Notes under the pieces: generated by a model
What the model was told of the DNA's origin: nothing
The model's database searches: none
The model's input: only the letters and a program-made list of their open reading frames with translations
DNA from: Nematopogon swammerdamellus
Taxonomy: Eukaryota > Arthropoda > Insecta > Lepidoptera > Adelidae
Reading direction: 5' to 3'
NCBI GenBank assembly: GCA_946902875.1
Contig: OX336342.1
Span: 10,409,523 to 10,473,522, forward strand
Length of the DNA: 64,000 bases
Part shown: positions 46,171-59,576 of the stretch, in pieces
How positions within the stretch are numbered: the stretch's first letter is position 1
How the letters are laid out: every line of letters begins with the position of its first letter
Made by a program: the position numbers and the translations under genes

Positions 46171-46759
46171 ATGTCACCTTTCCTAACGAAATACTAATAC
46201 GATGATACTAAAAATACTAATCGCGAGTACTAACAAGATGCTTATAATATAACATATTATGTTAAGAAACAAAAATTTTAAAACAGTTCGTCTTAATATT
46301 CAGATTCCATAGGTACTATATGACCATTCTATTTTAAATAGCTATTATTTTATTAATACATAATTACAATAATATTATTAAAAACTTAAGAAAACAAAAC
46401 AACAGAGTATAAGCAAACTAATAACTAAATTAAAATAAAAGCTCTTAAAAATAGGGACTGTGAACGAATTTGAAATTATATTATGTTATTTTCATAATTT
46501 TAAACGCTATATAAAAACAAAAATATTAAATCTAACATAATTAATCTTTTCTTAATTTCCCAACATCAAAATCTATGGCAAAGGTAAAAACATTTCTACA
46601 TATATTTTTAAAGCGTGTGAACAATTTTAAACCTTGAATGCTTGAAACGTTAGGAAAGGTTAATAAAGATACGCGATTTTTTTTTTCAAATTAAGATACA
46701 CACTGAATTGAACGTCTTCCTTTTTTTTTTAAGTCCGTGGAAATATAACCCACACACCT

Positions 46760-46826
46760 ATCTTGAAGAACTGGAGGAAAAATGGAGAGGCTATGTCCAG
46801 CAGTGGATGCATACACGCTGACTAAC
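46760..46826 (+). mobile_element. RTE-type LINE 3' end
   Basis: aactggaggaaaaatggaga, ggctatgtccagcagtgga and cacgctgactaac; the frame WRKNGEAMSSSG is the usual RTE end. Confidence 0.6.
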
Positions 46827-48377
46827 CTATCTTGTACATAATACTAAAAACGCAAAAAAACACCCATGAAAAAAATGCTACGACGAACGACAGCAGGAAA
46901 ATGACCCGGGGCGCGGAAAACTGATCGCGTGTATTCCAGTTAGTCGTTTGCGCATCCAATTATCTGGCGGATGTAAGCCTGCTGGTTACTACGATATAAC
47001 TCCTAGAGCGTCCGACCACATTGTCATGACAAGGACTATCGCTCCGAAGCCGGAGGTGCACCGTTCGAGACGGTTAAAAAAGTATGCAAGTGTATCATTG
47101 CACTGAATACAACCTACATAACATACTCGTACGTAGCTGACTATTCTCCAATCGTTTTTTTTTTTGTTCGATTTTCCTTATTTTTGATTCCTCATTCCTG
47201 AGAGAACATAATGTAATTTAAAGAAAAGGTCAAAACAATATTGTCTAAAAATAGCAAATTATAACTATAAACGTTTTATTATTTTTCATTACTTACAAAA
47301 CTTAAAAAAACTAAACGTGTTTTGAAATCGACGGTTTCTTTTTGTATGAAATGCTACAATATATAGTATTTTCCAGCCATTATTATTTAATATTCATTTC
47401 TACCCAAAACACTTTTATTCAACTTTTAATACAATGGGTTGCATCAGTTCTGGAGAAACTATGTTGCAAGCTCACAGAAAAATATCTGATCACGATTGTG
47501 TAAAAATACAAATAAAAAACGTTGTAAAATACAACCCGCCCGCCCATCACTTGCAGTAGGTCGGGCGGGGCGGGCGATGCGGAGGTGTTGCGGACGGATC
47601 AGAGAGAAGGCATTAGTGTGAACGGAGGGAATGGACAAAATCCGAGCTTCCGTTACTTCGGCGTCGTGAAAATTGCATCGCTGGGAGATGGAAATGTCGA
47701 AAAATTGTGTTCACACCTTGATGGACTCGTTTGAATTCTCTGGTAATTTTGAAAGTTTTATGTCGTTGGTTTCATAGAGACTATTGCGAGACAAAAATAG
47801 CACCTAAAAGTTGGATAACTAATTAATATTATGTTAATTGGTGTGACTTTAGGAATTTGTTAAATGTCTATAATTTGTTCACTAATTTTAATTCAATATT
47901 CAATGTAGCAATAGAACGAAGAATTTACCTTTGTTACGGAAAACTATTCAAACCTAACGAAAATAACATATATATAACGAAATAAAATATTTATTTTACA
48001 ATTTTTCTGGAAATTTTCTCTTTTTGCAAAATATACGTCTACCGATGTAAAAATGGCAAGTATAAAAACAGAATTGCCTCGATGTTTCGATAACAAATGT
48101 TATTTCTCACCCGTTTATATTTTTCCTATTAAACATTTCGTAAATTGAAATGAATCGTCGGTAAAACACCCCAAAAGGAATATTAATTGAAAACCGTCGC
48201 TCTTTTTTCTTTTTAAATCGTTTATAAATGTCTGTCGAGATTAAACATTTTACTGACCGCGGAATATTAGAGACTCTGACAGAAATTACAGTGAATAAAT
48301 TTGTAAAGGAAACTGTTTACGTGCATAATACAACAATGGGACCCTCCCGCACAGCTCTGCCTGAGGCAGTCTAAGGC
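46827..48377. other. No gene recognised
   Basis: Contains a GC-rich spot with near-palindromic cgcccgccc / gggcggggcgggc text at 47,535-47,572. No exon supported. Confidence 0.35.
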
Positions 48378-48580
48378 AGGTTTTTATGTAACCCGGTATG
48401 GGTTGCTGAACCAGAGGGGCTAGAGCACATGCTCCGAACAGCCAATAACACATCGGAGGCGGTAGGTGCCAAACTGGAAGGTTCCCTTTGGATTGCTGGC
48501 TAAACTGGACTAGAGGAGAACACGGCCGAGGCTGCTATGCCACCGGCTATGCGGTCATCTTAAATTCAGTACCAGGTAGA
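48378..48580 (-). mobile_element. SINE family B, 3' half
   Basis: tttttatgtaacccggtatg, gctagagcacatgctccga, agccaataacacatcggagg, gaggctgctatgcca. 5' truncated; the tail is short. Confidence 0.7.
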
Positions 48581-48681
48581 TACTTTACCTACTTACTACT
48601 CCTAGCTATTTTAACGCACAATCAACGAATGCCTATGCTAATCTCTGCCACCGTTACGAATTCATGACTTTATCTAACAAC

Positions 48682-48842
48682 TAGCTTTTGCCCGTGGCTT
48701 CGCTCGCATAGCCTATGTCCATTCTGAAGGTCCATTCTAAATATTGGTCAAATATTTTTTTAAATCGGATGCTTATTTTCGGAGATTACCTCCTTCATCC
48801 AAACTTACAAACTTTACCTCTTTATAATATTAGTGTAGATAT
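48682..48842 (+). repeat. Short complete repeat, CTAGCTTTTGCCCG to TTAGTGTAGAT
   Basis: Starts actagcttttgcccgtggct and ends ctctttataatattagtgta. This is the start and end combination of a common lepidopteran short repeat; about 160 bp. Confidence 0.65.
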
Positions 48843-48868
48843 CCAGTTTTCAAATTTAAAAGAAATTA

Positions 48869-49701
48869 CGACGGCGTCCACGGGCATTCGGATATTTACG
48901 GGGCTGCGAATACCATTTCGGTCGGCTAGGTGCACCTTCACATTATGTTTGAAGGACCCCAGACTGTTCATTAGAGGAAAGGATGCAAGTGGGAGTGCAT
49001 TCCACATGTCGGCAACCCTGTAAATAAATGATTTACAGGATCGATTTGTCCTAAGTGGGGGGATATCGAAAGTGTGTGGATTCATTCCCAACCTGTTGCG
49101 GATGGTAGAATGAGGATGGAGAGATCGCATCCTGCAGCTCCTTGGAACACTCTCCGTGGTACAGGCGATAGAACACACACAAAGATCTAACACCCCTGCG
49201 GAGTTGTAAGGTCTCTAAGTTCCGAGATAGCTAGCGGTCGTTAACGAGGCGTACAGCGCGACGCTGAATCGAGTCTAAGGAGCCGAGCAGGTATTTTGCG
49301 GATCCGTCCCACAGATGCGAACAGTACTCCACGCATGAGCGAATCTGCGCTTTATAAAGCAGCAATTTTTGGCTCGGCGTAAAGTACTGACGCACCTTGT
49401 TGAGGACACCCAGCTTCCTTGAGGCTACCCGAGAGGCTACCTTAGCTTTCTTTTCGATGTGGCGTCCAAAATTAAGGTTGCGTGTTAGTTCGACCCTGAG
49501 AATCCCAATGTGCTCCTCGACCTTGAGAGTAGTTCCTTGAAAGGTGGGGGCTGCAGTGAACGGTGTCCGCTTCGCGCTGAATACACACGTCTGGGTTTTA
49601 CTCGCGTTAAACTCGACGACGTTTTGGAGACCCCAAGTGGATACCTTATTTAGTGTCTCCTCGAGCTCAAGCATAAGGTACTTTGCATTGCAGACAGACA
49701 A
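48869..49701 (-). pseudogene. Non-LTR retrotransposon reverse transcriptase, C-terminal third
   Basis: 49,701-49,231 is open for 156 codons: FNASKTQTCVFSAKRTPF, VEEHIGILRVELTRNLNF, LYKAQIRSCVEYCSHLW and SIQRRAVRLV, the thumb/connection region of CR1/jockey-like proteins. After a stop, 49,210-49,120 reads SLCVFYRLYHGEC and a frame change near 49,110 gives RNRLGMNPHTFDIPPLRTNR, MWNALP and SLGSFKHNVKVHL. There is no ATG at the start and the catalytic YADD part is missing. It is the largest coding remnant here. Confidence 0.9.
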
Positions 49702-52700
49702 AACATAGACGTATAGTTTTTTGACAGGTATGATATAGCGGATCTACGGAACCCTCCGTGTGTGAGTAAAACTCGCACTTTATCTGTTTTTGTTTTGTAT
49801 GGTATTTTTTTACATAAAACTCTATGTGCGTGACTGATCGTAATAAATGACGTTAGTATGACAGGGTTAGCTCATGTACCGCAAAGGAATATTATGCCGA
49901 ATCAGAGTAATGAAAAATTTGGCGAATATTAATTACATAAAATTATACGGTCACCTCATTTTTTATGTCGTTCTATACTTGTAGATGTGTGAGCGCTGGA
50001 CATTCGTGTAATATACAGCATGCAATAATTTTGATACGAAATTCGTGCCCAACGTCGAGCACTGGTACATAATGTGTACAAAGATCTGCCTTCCTTGTGT
50101 CCCCTTCATCTTGTGATGTTCGCCGCCACCGCTACTCAGTTTCGCGGTAGCTTACGAGTGCTTACAGAGTGTTCAGTTGTACCCACGGCTAGACACTCTG
50201 AAGCAAGTTACAGCCTCAAATCTGGTAGCAAATTTATTCGCATTAATTATAGGGCCGCAAACGTAACAATGTAGCTAAGATTCTTCCGTCTTTATGACTC
50301 AGTCTCAAGCTGTCTGTGAATGAATAAAGCCCTAAATATATTTATGGTACAATTTTAAATTTTCGTACCGAAAATATCGCTAACGATGTCCGCAAAAATT
50401 CTTGCGGTTTGTAAACAAGAATATGGGTAACTGTACAATTTTTTTAGTTCGAAGCGGGAAACTGCTTATGACGATTGACATGTTCAAAAGTATATGCTCT
50501 ACATTAATATCAAATTTAAATAAAGACTAAAGAAAAGTCGGTTCAACAATACATCCTCTTTATTTTATCAAAAAGATAAATTATTGACAATAAATTATTT
50601 TTATTTACAAAATGTTTGTTTGATGAATTTTTATATATTAATATTATTTATAAAATTACACAATACAGATATTTCGACTGTGTTGTCAAAAAGATAACAC
50701 ATTGCGAATGACTGTCATCCTCGTACCTGTCAAGTGTGAACGTGACATTAACGAGTGACGAGACAATCTACGTAAGCCTCAATCTACTTGGGTGGCGCGT
50801 TACCGCTTGGGGTAGGCAGTGTCAGCGCTTCATTCTCGTTGGATTAAATTTTCTTAATAACATCATCGTTAGTCGGTCTCTTCCCGTGGAGATACTATAT
50901 TTAGATGTTAGCAAGCTTTGTGTGTAATATGTGTAATCGACTGACATTACGGATCTAACAGGTGATGTAGGCAACTATGTCAAATGCCATAAAAAAGCTG
51001 TGTGTGTAGGTAAATCTGGAGTGTGAGTACTGTCCACCGCTCTCGCATGCTGAGATATGTTTTTCGAATGTTAGTGAAAACCCAATCTAAATCGAGAATT
51101 CGAGACCTCCCAGAATAGGCGCCTCCGATTACAATCAAGCCCTAATTATATTTATGAAAATACCGTTGCTAGAATGCATACCAATACGACGGCACTTGTA
51201 TGCTCGGAAACATAAAAAGAATATTCATTAGATTTTAGGCCGCATTGGCGTAAAATCGAAACAAAACCTCGATAAACATAAAATTATCTGTTTTTATTTA
51301 TATATTGGAAATTTATTTTTAGTACTCTTAATATATTTCCAATGGTGGCCTCCAGCATTACTTTTTGCCGATTTCTCAATACCTCATTACCTTATCTCAA
51401 CATTCATTATTTCTTGTCGAATGTTATCCAGGACCGTGAGAGTCTGTTCTTGTTCACATTACGACTTCAAATAACCCCAAAGAACAGTGCGGGCCAATGT
51501 AAATAGCCAAAACCGGTTATAAAATTCCTCATCGCGGAACTAGTGTTGCCATTGCCAAAGTACGAAAATAATACGAAATTGGCCTCGCGACGATATTGTT
51601 GCGACTTATTTCACAAAATGGAAATTCGGCTTCACTGCTCAATGTGGATTTAGTCGGAGCGTAGGCAGCGCCGCGGGTGTCGACACCGCCGCTAAGTCTG
51701 GGTTTAGGCAGCAATGAGGCGGCAGATAATGCGATCTCGTCGCTGTTAGGAGCAGTTAGCGCCCGTTTGTGCTGGAGCCTTAATTGTGTAAGTCGTTTCT
51801 TAGCGCATGAATGCCGGACGGTTATGAGAGAGTACTGTGATATATTTTAGGGAATTGGGATTAGTGGACTGGGATTAATGTGCGAAAGTAGTGATTTGTC
51901 ATTGGTAAATACAGTTTTATGAATTGGTTGAGTTTTACTGAGTATCGAGTGTAATAGTCATAGATTATTGTTTATTTTACAGTATTTTATGAGAATATTT
52001 GCGCGATAAACTTAGATTGAGAAGTATTACACCTACATCCAAAAAAATATGTATCTCCAGTCTACACGCCGCCGCTGTCTGTGAACTTATCTGTAACACA
52101 GGGATTCAATGAAGCTAAGCTTTTTAACGCACATTTGGGATGGAGACCTAACTCAGAAAAAGTGGAACGTCACTAAAGTGCGAACGGAAGATGCAATGCT
52201 GAAGTTGCAACAATCAATGAGGATCATTGCTCAGTAGAATGCTCAGCGTCATCTATGAGAGTCTTTTGAGGTCGAAAGTCGGAAGTTGAAAGAAATATAG
52301 CATAGATAGCGTTATCCTGATCGAATTGTGTCCCACGACATCGCACCTTTTTTTTTGACTTTGTATTTTTCGCGAAGCCCTAGGTCTAGACCCGGATTTT
52401 ATGGTTTTTATGATATTATGTTTATTGATAGTTTTGCGAATTTTAATATGAGATTTAAAATGTTCGTGGAACGAGTGCTCGCTGCAACGTCATAATCAGA
52501 TACCCTTTTTAGCGCAGCGTGTTGTCATTAAACAACCTAACAATATTTTACTGTGCCGACTGGAGAGATATTTCTCAATATCATAAGATAATACACACAG
52601 CAATTCCCAAAATACATATTAGAAGTAACGCATCGTTAACATAACGAAATTGCTCCCAACTGATGGGCTGTACATATTTATGTAGGTATACTTACCTACT

Positions 52701-52794
52701 TGCCAAAGACCCTATTTACAAATGGCCCAAGATAACTATAAAGTTTTCGAATAAACATATCGATGGTGTCAGTTCATTCATTTGAGGTACCTTG
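49702..52794. other. No gene recognised; family G scrap at 49,715-49,800
   Basis: 49,715-49,800 carries ctacggaaccctccgtgtg and aaactcgcactt, a reversed family G end. 51,640-51,800 has balanced composition (cagcgccgcgggtgtcgac) and could be regulatory. No coding exon seen. Confidence 0.35.
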
Positions 52795-52990
52795 CCCGGT
52801 CTGGTACCACCGCACTGAATGAAAGGTCATTTGAAATGGTTATTTAAATAGTTCGCGTTTTCCGTCCAGTTCAGTGTAGACAGCACGACCGAAGGGAAGC
52901 AATGACATGGCACCTAGTTCACCAAGGTGTTATGGGCTGACATCACGGATGTAGTAGGTGATGTAGCCAACCGTGTCAGTTTCCATTTAA
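52795..52990 (+). mobile_element. SINE family A, body and tail
   Basis: ggtaccaccgcactgaatga, ttcagtgtagacagcacgac, ccaaggtgttatgggctgac, gccaaccgtgtcagtttcca. The A-tail is eroded. Confidence 0.75.
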
Positions 52991-53124
52991 GAAAAGGTAC
53001 GGCTACTTTGTCACGCAGAAAACCAAAATTGAATGCCTTCTGAATAATTTTCAAGATCTAAACTCTACAATTATCTAAGAAACATGAGGAAAACTTCGCT
53101 GCGTATTATAAATTGCAAAATTTG

Positions 53125-53396
53125 CTGAGGCCAAAGGCCGAGCTGCGTTCAGGCAGGTAAACGATGGACTCCCTCGTATCTTCGTGAGAGTTTATCGTTT
53201 ACCTGAACGCAGCTCGGTCTTCGACCTCGTCCTTAGTGACTTACTTTCTTCGATAGAGTATATATTATATCGTTTACCTGAATGCAGCTCGGCCATCTGC
53301 CTAGTCTCTAATGACTTACTCTCTTCTTGAGAGTAGCCCTGTACTTTGTCCTGTTTTTTGAATTTCATACGGGCGAAGCCGCGGGAAAAAGCTAGT
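53125..53396. repeat. 68-bp minisatellite family, inverted pair plus end motif
   Basis: One forward unit (aaaggccgagctgcgttcag) is followed by two inverted units (ctgaacgcagctcggtcttc; ctgaatgcagctcggccat) and the end motif cgggcgaagccgcggg. Same architecture as 61.5-63.05 kb without the open frame. Confidence 0.75.
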
Positions 53397-55344
53397 GTTT
53401 ATAAGTATCATAGTATGAATGAACCCTGCGCTAATGGAGTATGTATGTACTGCACAGGCGCTAGGCGGCCGGTCGCCATCCAGAGTGTGTGATGTCACAT
53501 TTGCCGCTCCACAGATCAAAGGTGTCGTCCTCCGCTTCTGGAGCCTTCGCTGATGGCGTGGAGTAAATGTCGCAGTTCATTCTTGGCTCTCACCGCGGAC
53601 GCACCCTCTTCTATAGCACTCCGAGTTGAGATTAATTTGGAAGAGATCGCTGAGTTGATAGGTTATCGTTTTGCTATATTTGAAGTGAATGAAAAAAAAA
53701 ACTGTGAATTATTAGGATAACCACTAGTTGGAAATTATCCCCAAAAGGTTATTTCTATCGCTACTGCGAATGAAGTCATGGCGGCACGAGTATAATATTA
53801 TGACCGTGAGTACAGCTTTCCATTCTGTCCTCTAATCAAAATTGTTTACTCTGTGTATACTCGTACAATGTTCTCTTTACCGCGTGGCGGTGTATTCTCT
53901 AAAATAATTTTGAAGAAGATTTGCATCGGACGGCTCGTACCACGCGTGTTATCAAACATACGTGAGTCCACAAGAGTGAAAGAGCAATTTAATATTAGTA
54001 AAATATTTTATTGATACTTAGATATTTAATCACTTTTCATCTGCTCTAAAAGTCGATTTTTCGGAACTTCGACTTCTGTCCTATTACTTTTCGAATATTT
54101 ACGTTCCTATAAAGTGATTGCAATCATCACAATATACTATTTACGTAAACCAGACTCGGCCGTGTCGACTCGGTACGTACAAACAAGCTACTGAGCGAGC
54201 GAAGCCTTCTAAAACATTTCGAGGGCGACTGTGGAGGCAGCGACGACGAGGGCGCAGCATGGGGCGCGTGGCTGTCTGCTAACTATATATTCGAAGAGAG
54301 GACAATTTGATTAGCTCCCAACGCATTGTTTAGTGAAAGTTGCTGCCTATAGACATATTTATGTTATTCATTAGGGCGACCGGGAAAAGTGACGCTTCAA
54401 TTATTTAGCATTACACATAACAAACTAAGCGAAACCGGTGTTTGCGGAGCTGATGGAGAAGTTTAAAACAGAATTAGTATGTGGAGTTACGGCTTACAAC
54501 AAGATTAGCACGTAGAGCCAGTTGTTTAGATTGGCGGAGTAGGTAACTTGGAACATCAAAACTCTATGTTCAGTGCTGCTTACACCAAGTTTGAAAATAT
54601 TTACTCACTACACAGCGTGTTCTCGCAAAAATTCCATTACACAAAAACATTTTATACGCATTCCTGAGGGGGAAAAAACATTAATTACAAAATAAATAAT
54701 CTCTACCTACCTACAAACAATTCCGTCTGCGAATAGGAGAGCATAGAATGAAGGACGATCGACAAAATATGACGTAAATAAATATTACAAATGCAAGGCC
54801 GTTATGTACAAAAGAAGAACAATTTCATTACAATCAATGTATATGTATGTAGTCTTTATGTAGTCGATGCGTGCGAAAAGGTCAAGGGGACCGAAATACA
54901 AAGGTAAAGCCTTTGTGTTTGTAGCAGTTTGTCATTCTTGTCATATAGATGTAAATAATTCCTTCGCTTTCGAGCAATCCCGCGTCAGAAATATAAGAAT
55001 GAGGTGTACACTCATCTGACTCATGAGCTCCAGACTTGGGTGGAGTTTTATATAAAGCTGAGATCGCCTTAACTACACCGTCTGAGCCCCTGCCGCCGCC
55101 GCCGCGCGCCGCGCCGTTCCGCCTCACCGGGAAAATACAATTACTCCATCAGAACAGAATGTTTTGCATTCCTTGAAGTAAGAAGTTTTACGCAGAGAAC
55201 TGAAGAAAAATGCAGGTTATAAAGATATAATTTCTTTTTAAAAGTTAAAATTTAAAAAGTCAATAAATCGTCGCGGCCGCGCGGCTGCGGCGTACCCTGC
55301 CTAAATGCCACCCTGTTCAGGCGCTGGAATAAGAACACCCTTAT
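53397..55344. other. No gene recognised; CpG-rich spots
   Basis: GC-rich patches at 54,195-54,290, 55,075-55,130 and 55,270-55,305. None carries a recognisable exon or a clear TATA box. Confidence 0.35.
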
Positions 55345-55415
55345 TTAATTTTTTGTGTATTTTTATTGAAAGTGCGACATGTGGCGCCGAGCCACCCAAA
55401 AGTGTTACAAAACAA
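55345..55415 (-). mobile_element. LINE 3' tail stub, reversed
   Basis: gtgcgacatgtggcgccgag, ccacccaaaagtg: reverse of ggtggctcggcgccacatg at 12.3 kb. Confidence 0.6.
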
Positions 55416-57881
55416 TGTATACCAACAAATTAAAATAAAAAATTCATATTTATTTTGAATACTTGTACAATAAAACGTTATTTACTGTAGTTCAAAATAA
55501 CATTTTATCGGTCCCATGTTTCTTTATATCATCTACATCTACTACTACTTGGCAAAGCTTGTACGTACAAAGTACTACAAAATATGTTCCCACGACCCTT
55601 GTTCGAAGGCTACAGCGAGTGAACCGCCCACGTTGTCGAGTACTTAAGACCTGTGATTTCCCGTCACCTCCTCCGCCGCCTCTAAGTAGCCGTATGACCT
55701 GCGTCGCACGCAAGTTGACTGCAAAGTGCTGACGGGTCGACGGCGGCGGCGGAGGCTTGTCTTTGCATGCATTTGCATAATCAGAACCCGTTGTTCTCAC
55801 TCCACAAAGCTGCTAGGTTCTTAGTCAAGACCTGGAACTACGTAACTATGGAGCGTTGAGAGGGAGCACTCCTGGCCTCCTGACCGAGGTAGCAAACATG
55901 TACGTTTAGGTGTCGTTATTGTCTGTCAGAATTGTTAAATCTACTGGGGTTAAGTACTTCTCATCGGGATATAAAATCGAATAGTTTGTACAACTTTTTA
56001 TAACTATGTTCTGTATACATGTTTTGTCAAAGCATCTTAATTCCATATAGAAAATTGCCTTAGTAGACTTCGCAAGCTTTGGCTAGAATACGGAACCAAC
56101 ATTTCACGGAGCGAATAGGACATGTATGCGCCATTTGATTTAAGGTCAGAGTTTAGAGGATGCCAAAGATATCTACCCCACTCACTCCCCTACTCTGAGA
56201 TTAATCCATACATCCGCCAGTGTCTTAATACCACCGCGCCGCAAGCATTGTACCTACGAAGGATTTCAGCTGTTTGTATTTCAATGACGCCTTTGCCAAG
56301 GCAATATACAGAAGTGTCGAAAAGCTTAGGAGCTTAAAAGCACATTTTCTCAGTGAAATGGAAAATCTTGCTTATGGTGCAAATTTTAGAGCTTAGGAAG
56401 ATCTTTTCTTCTTAAAAATGTACTGTTGAAAGCCAAACTGTAGTACCTTATAAATATAATGTGTTAATTTTCAAAGAATACTCTTCTAGGTGTAGTTAGA
56501 TTTTCCAATATTAGTATCAAGTAGCCTAAGCAAAACAACATATTTTGACTTGAATTCGATGAACGTCTTACGTCTGGTTCGGGGGTCATTCGAGAAGCTT
56601 CGTGCTTCTAAAGTTTATATATAAGTCACAAAAGTGTTAGTTATAACGTTGTTGAATAATATCAATAACCAATGACGTCATACGCTCACTAATGTACGTA
56701 ACGTAACGACACGAAGTCGCCGCGCACTAAGAAGCGAGTTAGCAACCAAACTACTTATCCGTTTGAGACCAATGAAACTATATTATAGACAATAGTACTG
56801 CCGATATTTAAAAAAATATAAATATAAACAAATTTGTAGCGACCTTTGGAAAATAAAATTCTGAGACCGAAAACAAGGCAGAGAAAAATGAAAAGGTATA
56901 ATGCAATTTGCCACAAACCAAAACCAGTCTCTGGTGCGGAGAGGGATTGCAGCTACCATGAAAGAAAGGAAGAGGAAAGACCAAATCAAACCAGCTCGAA
57001 TCAGGTTGACCAAGATGTTCAGCGCCGACCACGAAATTCGATATGGTCAACTTTGCAGCCATCTACCTCGTCTCAAACGCTTCCGATCGACTCAAATATG
57101 GTGCCGTGGAGAATGCTGAGGAGACACGAAAAAAAAAACAGTGGTTAAGGGCCAAGACCGACAGTGGGCCCATATCGCCATATGGGCCCGTCCATGTCGA
57201 CGAGATCGTGGCTCGTCTAATTGTTCGAATTCATGAAAGAATAATTAGAGGTAGTAGCTCGATTTCTATCCACGTCGCGCATTTTTTTTACTCGCTGAAC
57301 GAGAAACTATGTAGTGATAGAAAGGCTGTAATACTTTCTAATTTTCAACATTTCCATTTGAAGAACCGGAGGTGGGCGGCGCGGCAGGGGGAAGTCGTTA
57401 ACATTTGTGGAACAATTTAAGGACTTTTCCAGTAGATAATTACCGAAAGGGTATCCCAGTTATTCTTTGGCTTGAAAGGGCTTAATTTTTAATTTCCACT
57501 TCAAAAGATCGTCAGATCTCGAATAAAATGTATTCCAATGCCACAGGAATAACTAATTGTATTCTTAACGAAATGGTTTTACTGAACGTGCAACTAAAAT
57601 ACAAACGCCAGCCGCTCTTTGAGTTCTGTTTTAATATATACTTTGATAATTTCAATAGGAAAATGTATAAAGACATTAGGACTGAGTACCCTCGCGCCAG
57701 GTTACAGATAGGCCGTCTTCAAATTGGGCGTTTTCCTGTATTTGTAGCTTTTAAGTCGACTGTATTAAAATAATACATAGAGTTTCTGAATTAATAGTGC
57801 TCTCTAAAACACTTTCTCAATGCTTCGGCAGAAACAAACGATGACGTTCTGTCGCCATTTATTTACATCCAGTTTTAGTAC
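55416..57881. other. No gene recognised
   Basis: Two overlapping plus-strand open frames at 56,901-57,420 (72 and 125 codons) have no known domain. A GC hairpin lies at 57,166-57,189. A CpG-rich direct spot at 55,738-55,756. Confidence 0.35.
57166..57189. other. 10-bp perfect hairpin
   Basis: gggcccatat, cgcc loop, atatgggccc. Confidence 0.7.
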
Positions 57882-57953
57882 TTACCTATATGCAAGGAGT
57901 TTGTATTACGTCGCTGCGCAGCGACGTAATACAAACTCTTTGCCTATATGTAA
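57882..57953. repeat. 72-bp near-perfect palindrome
   Basis: The central 42 bp (57,897-57,938) are perfectly self-complementary around tgcgca with no loop; outward pairing continues to ttacctatatg/catatgtaa with three mismatches. It could be two ends of one element joined head to head, or a foldback. Confidence 0.9.
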
Positions 57954-58041
57954 AAGGCCGAACAAGACACAAGAAAATTTATTTAGAAAAAAACTTAAAC
58001 CTAATAGTAAAAAAAGATAATTAAAGTCATTATATATTTAA

Positions 58042-58190
58042 CTAGCTTTTGCCCGCGGCTTCGTTCGCGTGAAATTCGTATTTAAAAAGAAGAAAGAAAG
58101 TAAGCCTGCTACTGTATACCTATATCTTTATTTCGACGCGCGGAACAATTCAGTTTGTATCAGTGCCACATCTTAGGCGGTTCTGTGATG
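58042..58190 (+). repeat. 5' part of the ~400-bp repeat
   Basis: cttttgcccgcggcttcgtt, aaaaagaagaaagaaagtaa, tttatttcgacgcgcggaac, as at 22,558 and 23,796. Confidence 0.7.
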
Positions 58191-58481
58191 CTACCTAAGT
58201 CATTTGAATTAATAGCAGTGAAGCCGTCAAGTGTTGGTGGGTATTGGATACACACACGAGACACAACGCAGGTCACGTGACTACTTGAGCCAAACAATTC
58301 AAAAGGATAGAGCTACCAATGTCGTACTTACAATTTTCTTCGTCCGCAACGTATTTAATCTACAAATGCACTCAATATTTTGTATAGATATGGTTGCTTA
58401 AACCGCCTATTACACTCATCATACTGTCATTGGGCTGCGTACTCTATTTATAAACACTTTTCGTCTCCTATGGATGTTAAT

Positions 58482-58615
58482 ATTACTGGGTAAATTTGAC
58501 TTACCATCGGTATTTTTGGCCGACGTTGCAGTCCGAAATTTCGTCGGCCAAAATACTAATAATCATGACATAACAAAGACCACTAACAATGGTAAGCCAA
58601 ATTTACACAGTTACT
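58482..58615. mobile_element. 134-bp double-hairpin element
   Basis: Outer arms attactgggtaaatttgact and (reversed) agtaactgtgtaaatttggc, continuing ttaccat; inner arms ttttggccgacg (58,514-58,525) and cgtcggccaaaa (58,542-58,553). Non-coding; a MITE-like unit. Confidence 0.6.
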
Positions 58616-58810
58616 ATATTTATACTTTATAAGTACATGTAAATAGGTTGAACCGTTCTTGAGTTATAAGGGAATATACATACATACACATCACAGCTCA
58701 TATGAATGAATAATGATAGTAAACCAAAATGGGTGTCTTCAAACGTCGTATCAACGGGCTAGACAGCCTAGCAACAGTCCGGAAATCTGCTGGCATGGCG
58801 CCTCACTGAG

Positions 58811-58905
58811 CGTGGTTTCGCGAGGAGAGGGGTTTTTGGCTCTGTCGACTGTACCTTTGGTCTCTCGACACAGCCACCCATATTGGTTTACATAAAAAAA
58901 AAATA
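58811..58905 (+). mobile_element. Retroelement stub family C with polyA
   Basis: gtggtttcgcgaggagaggg, tggctctgtcgactgtacct, cgacacagccacccatattg and polyA; close to 34,752-34,850. Confidence 0.75.
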
Positions 58906-59576
58906 AGTAAGGTTGTAGATATATACCTAAGCTAGGGTATTGGAAACCTTGCGGGGATATGTAGCATTAGATAGGTAAAAATCGCAAGTAACTTGGTAGA
59001 GCCGTCCTTGAGTTATAAATTGAACATGCATGTTTTGTATGTATTGTATTATGTATGGATAGAGAAGAGGAAGAGAAGAGAAAGTAGAGATTTTATAATA
59101 ATTTCACTTCCGACCCCACTGCTCAGCTCATATGAATAATGGCGTGATGCTATACAGCCTATATGTTACGCCGAGTTTTTTTGTGAAAGCTCCGTTCGAA
59201 TTGGTTCACTAGTTTTCACGTGCTGTGTCCACAAACGAACACAGACAAAAATTTCGTAAATAATTTCAATCAATTCTATTATTTAATAGTAATCAATCAC
59301 CCTCATTCATTTATTTTTTTTTTTGCAATTATCTTAACACGCTAATTTTACAATTTTGTATTATATGTAGTGTATTGATTTCGTTTTTATGTACACATAT
59401 ATAATGACTTTTCGCCTGTTGGACGAGTTTATACCTCTTCTATAATTTTGAGTACTTTGACGTGAGCAATGATCGAGAGCGGTGAAGCGTGAGAGCGTCC
59501 CCTGAAATGACCGAGCAACAGGGCGAGAGAGACGGATCACATACTCGTACATGGTAGACGGCGAAACTAGCTAGAG

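Noticed and set aside
49231..49701. Functional reverse transcriptase gene
   Set aside because: No start codon, no catalytic YADD region, and stops and a frame change further downstream.
57043..57420. 125-codon ATG-initiated open frame
   Set aside because: No recognisable domain, overlaps another open frame and a GC hairpin, and composition is not clearly coding. It could be chance.
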